Positions 63,991-64,000 of a stretch of 64,000 nucleotides of DNA are shown here, piece by piece. The stretch covers positions 18,359,132 to 18,423,131 of the forward strand of contig JAFMSR010000015.1 in the NCBI GenBank assembly GCA_022818135.1. Reading direction: 5' to 3'. Under the pieces are notes generated by a model. It searched no databases. It saw only the letters and a program-made list of their open reading frames with translations, and was not told the DNA's origin. Position 1 is the stretch's first letter, and the number at the start of each line of letters is the position of its first letter. Source of the DNA: Saxidomus purpurata. Its lineage: Eukaryota > Mollusca > Bivalvia > Venerida > Veneridae. The translations under genes and the position numbers were made by a program.

Positions 63991-64000
63991 TGGGTGTCAA
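63991..64000 (-). CDS. MYO16-like: Possible edge of the preceding myosin exon
   Basis: A good donor (GTAAGG, minus strand) at 63990-63985 would end an exon in phase 1 with LTP plus one base, joining exon 1 as LTP-M-SEMLEV. Only ten bases are visible, so this rests on the donor and the phase match. Confidence 0.3.

Overview
This window is nuclear DNA from an animal. It is AT-rich, its coding sequence is broken into short exons with GT/AG introns, and the introns are full of short interspersed repeats. Most likely it comes from a bivalve mollusc. That is an inference: several repeats have the layout of bivalve 'pearl' elements (short terminal inverted repeats, about 150-bp internal tandem units and a tetranucleotide tract near the right end), and the tRNA-derived SINEs look molluscan. 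No bacterial operon, rRNA gene, functional tRNA gene or CRISPR array was seen.

One gene fills almost the whole window, on the minus strand. It is the 3' two-thirds of an unconventional myosin that best fits class XVI (MYO16-like). Twenty-two coding exons can be joined from 62854 down to 1521. Every splice phase agrees, giving about 1,273 residues and a stop. From right to left they encode the second half of the motor (switch II, a basic loop 2, converter, one IQ motif), about 57 acidic residues ending in a YDDAF motif, a 25-kb intron, then a proline-, His- and Gln-rich tail. The tail carries a YEEI tyrosine motif, polyproline runs, WH2/thymosin-like LKKT motifs and three PxWKR motifs. The P-loop, switch I and any N-terminal ankyrin repeats would lie beyond base 64000. 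A 90-bp open stretch at 358-447 may be the last exon of a convergent plus-strand gene.

The introns hold: (1) pearl-like elements at 4226-4918, 14434-15387, 17167-17940, 20483-21460, 30979-32330, 36178-37272 and 41403-42050, plus remnants; (2) a 404-bp miniature LTR retrotransposon at 27128-27531; (3) at least three tRNA-derived SINE families; (4) foldback and MITE-like elements; (5) several minisatellites, one of which (44-bp units) sits directly upstream of a splice acceptor.

The most interesting points are a possible alternative first exon at 46595-46676, which would make a headless, tail-only form; the miniature LTR element with tRNA-like Pol III boxes inside its LTRs; and one shared end design (AACAAGAG, hairpin, inverted repeat) in pearl-like families whose bodies are unrelated.
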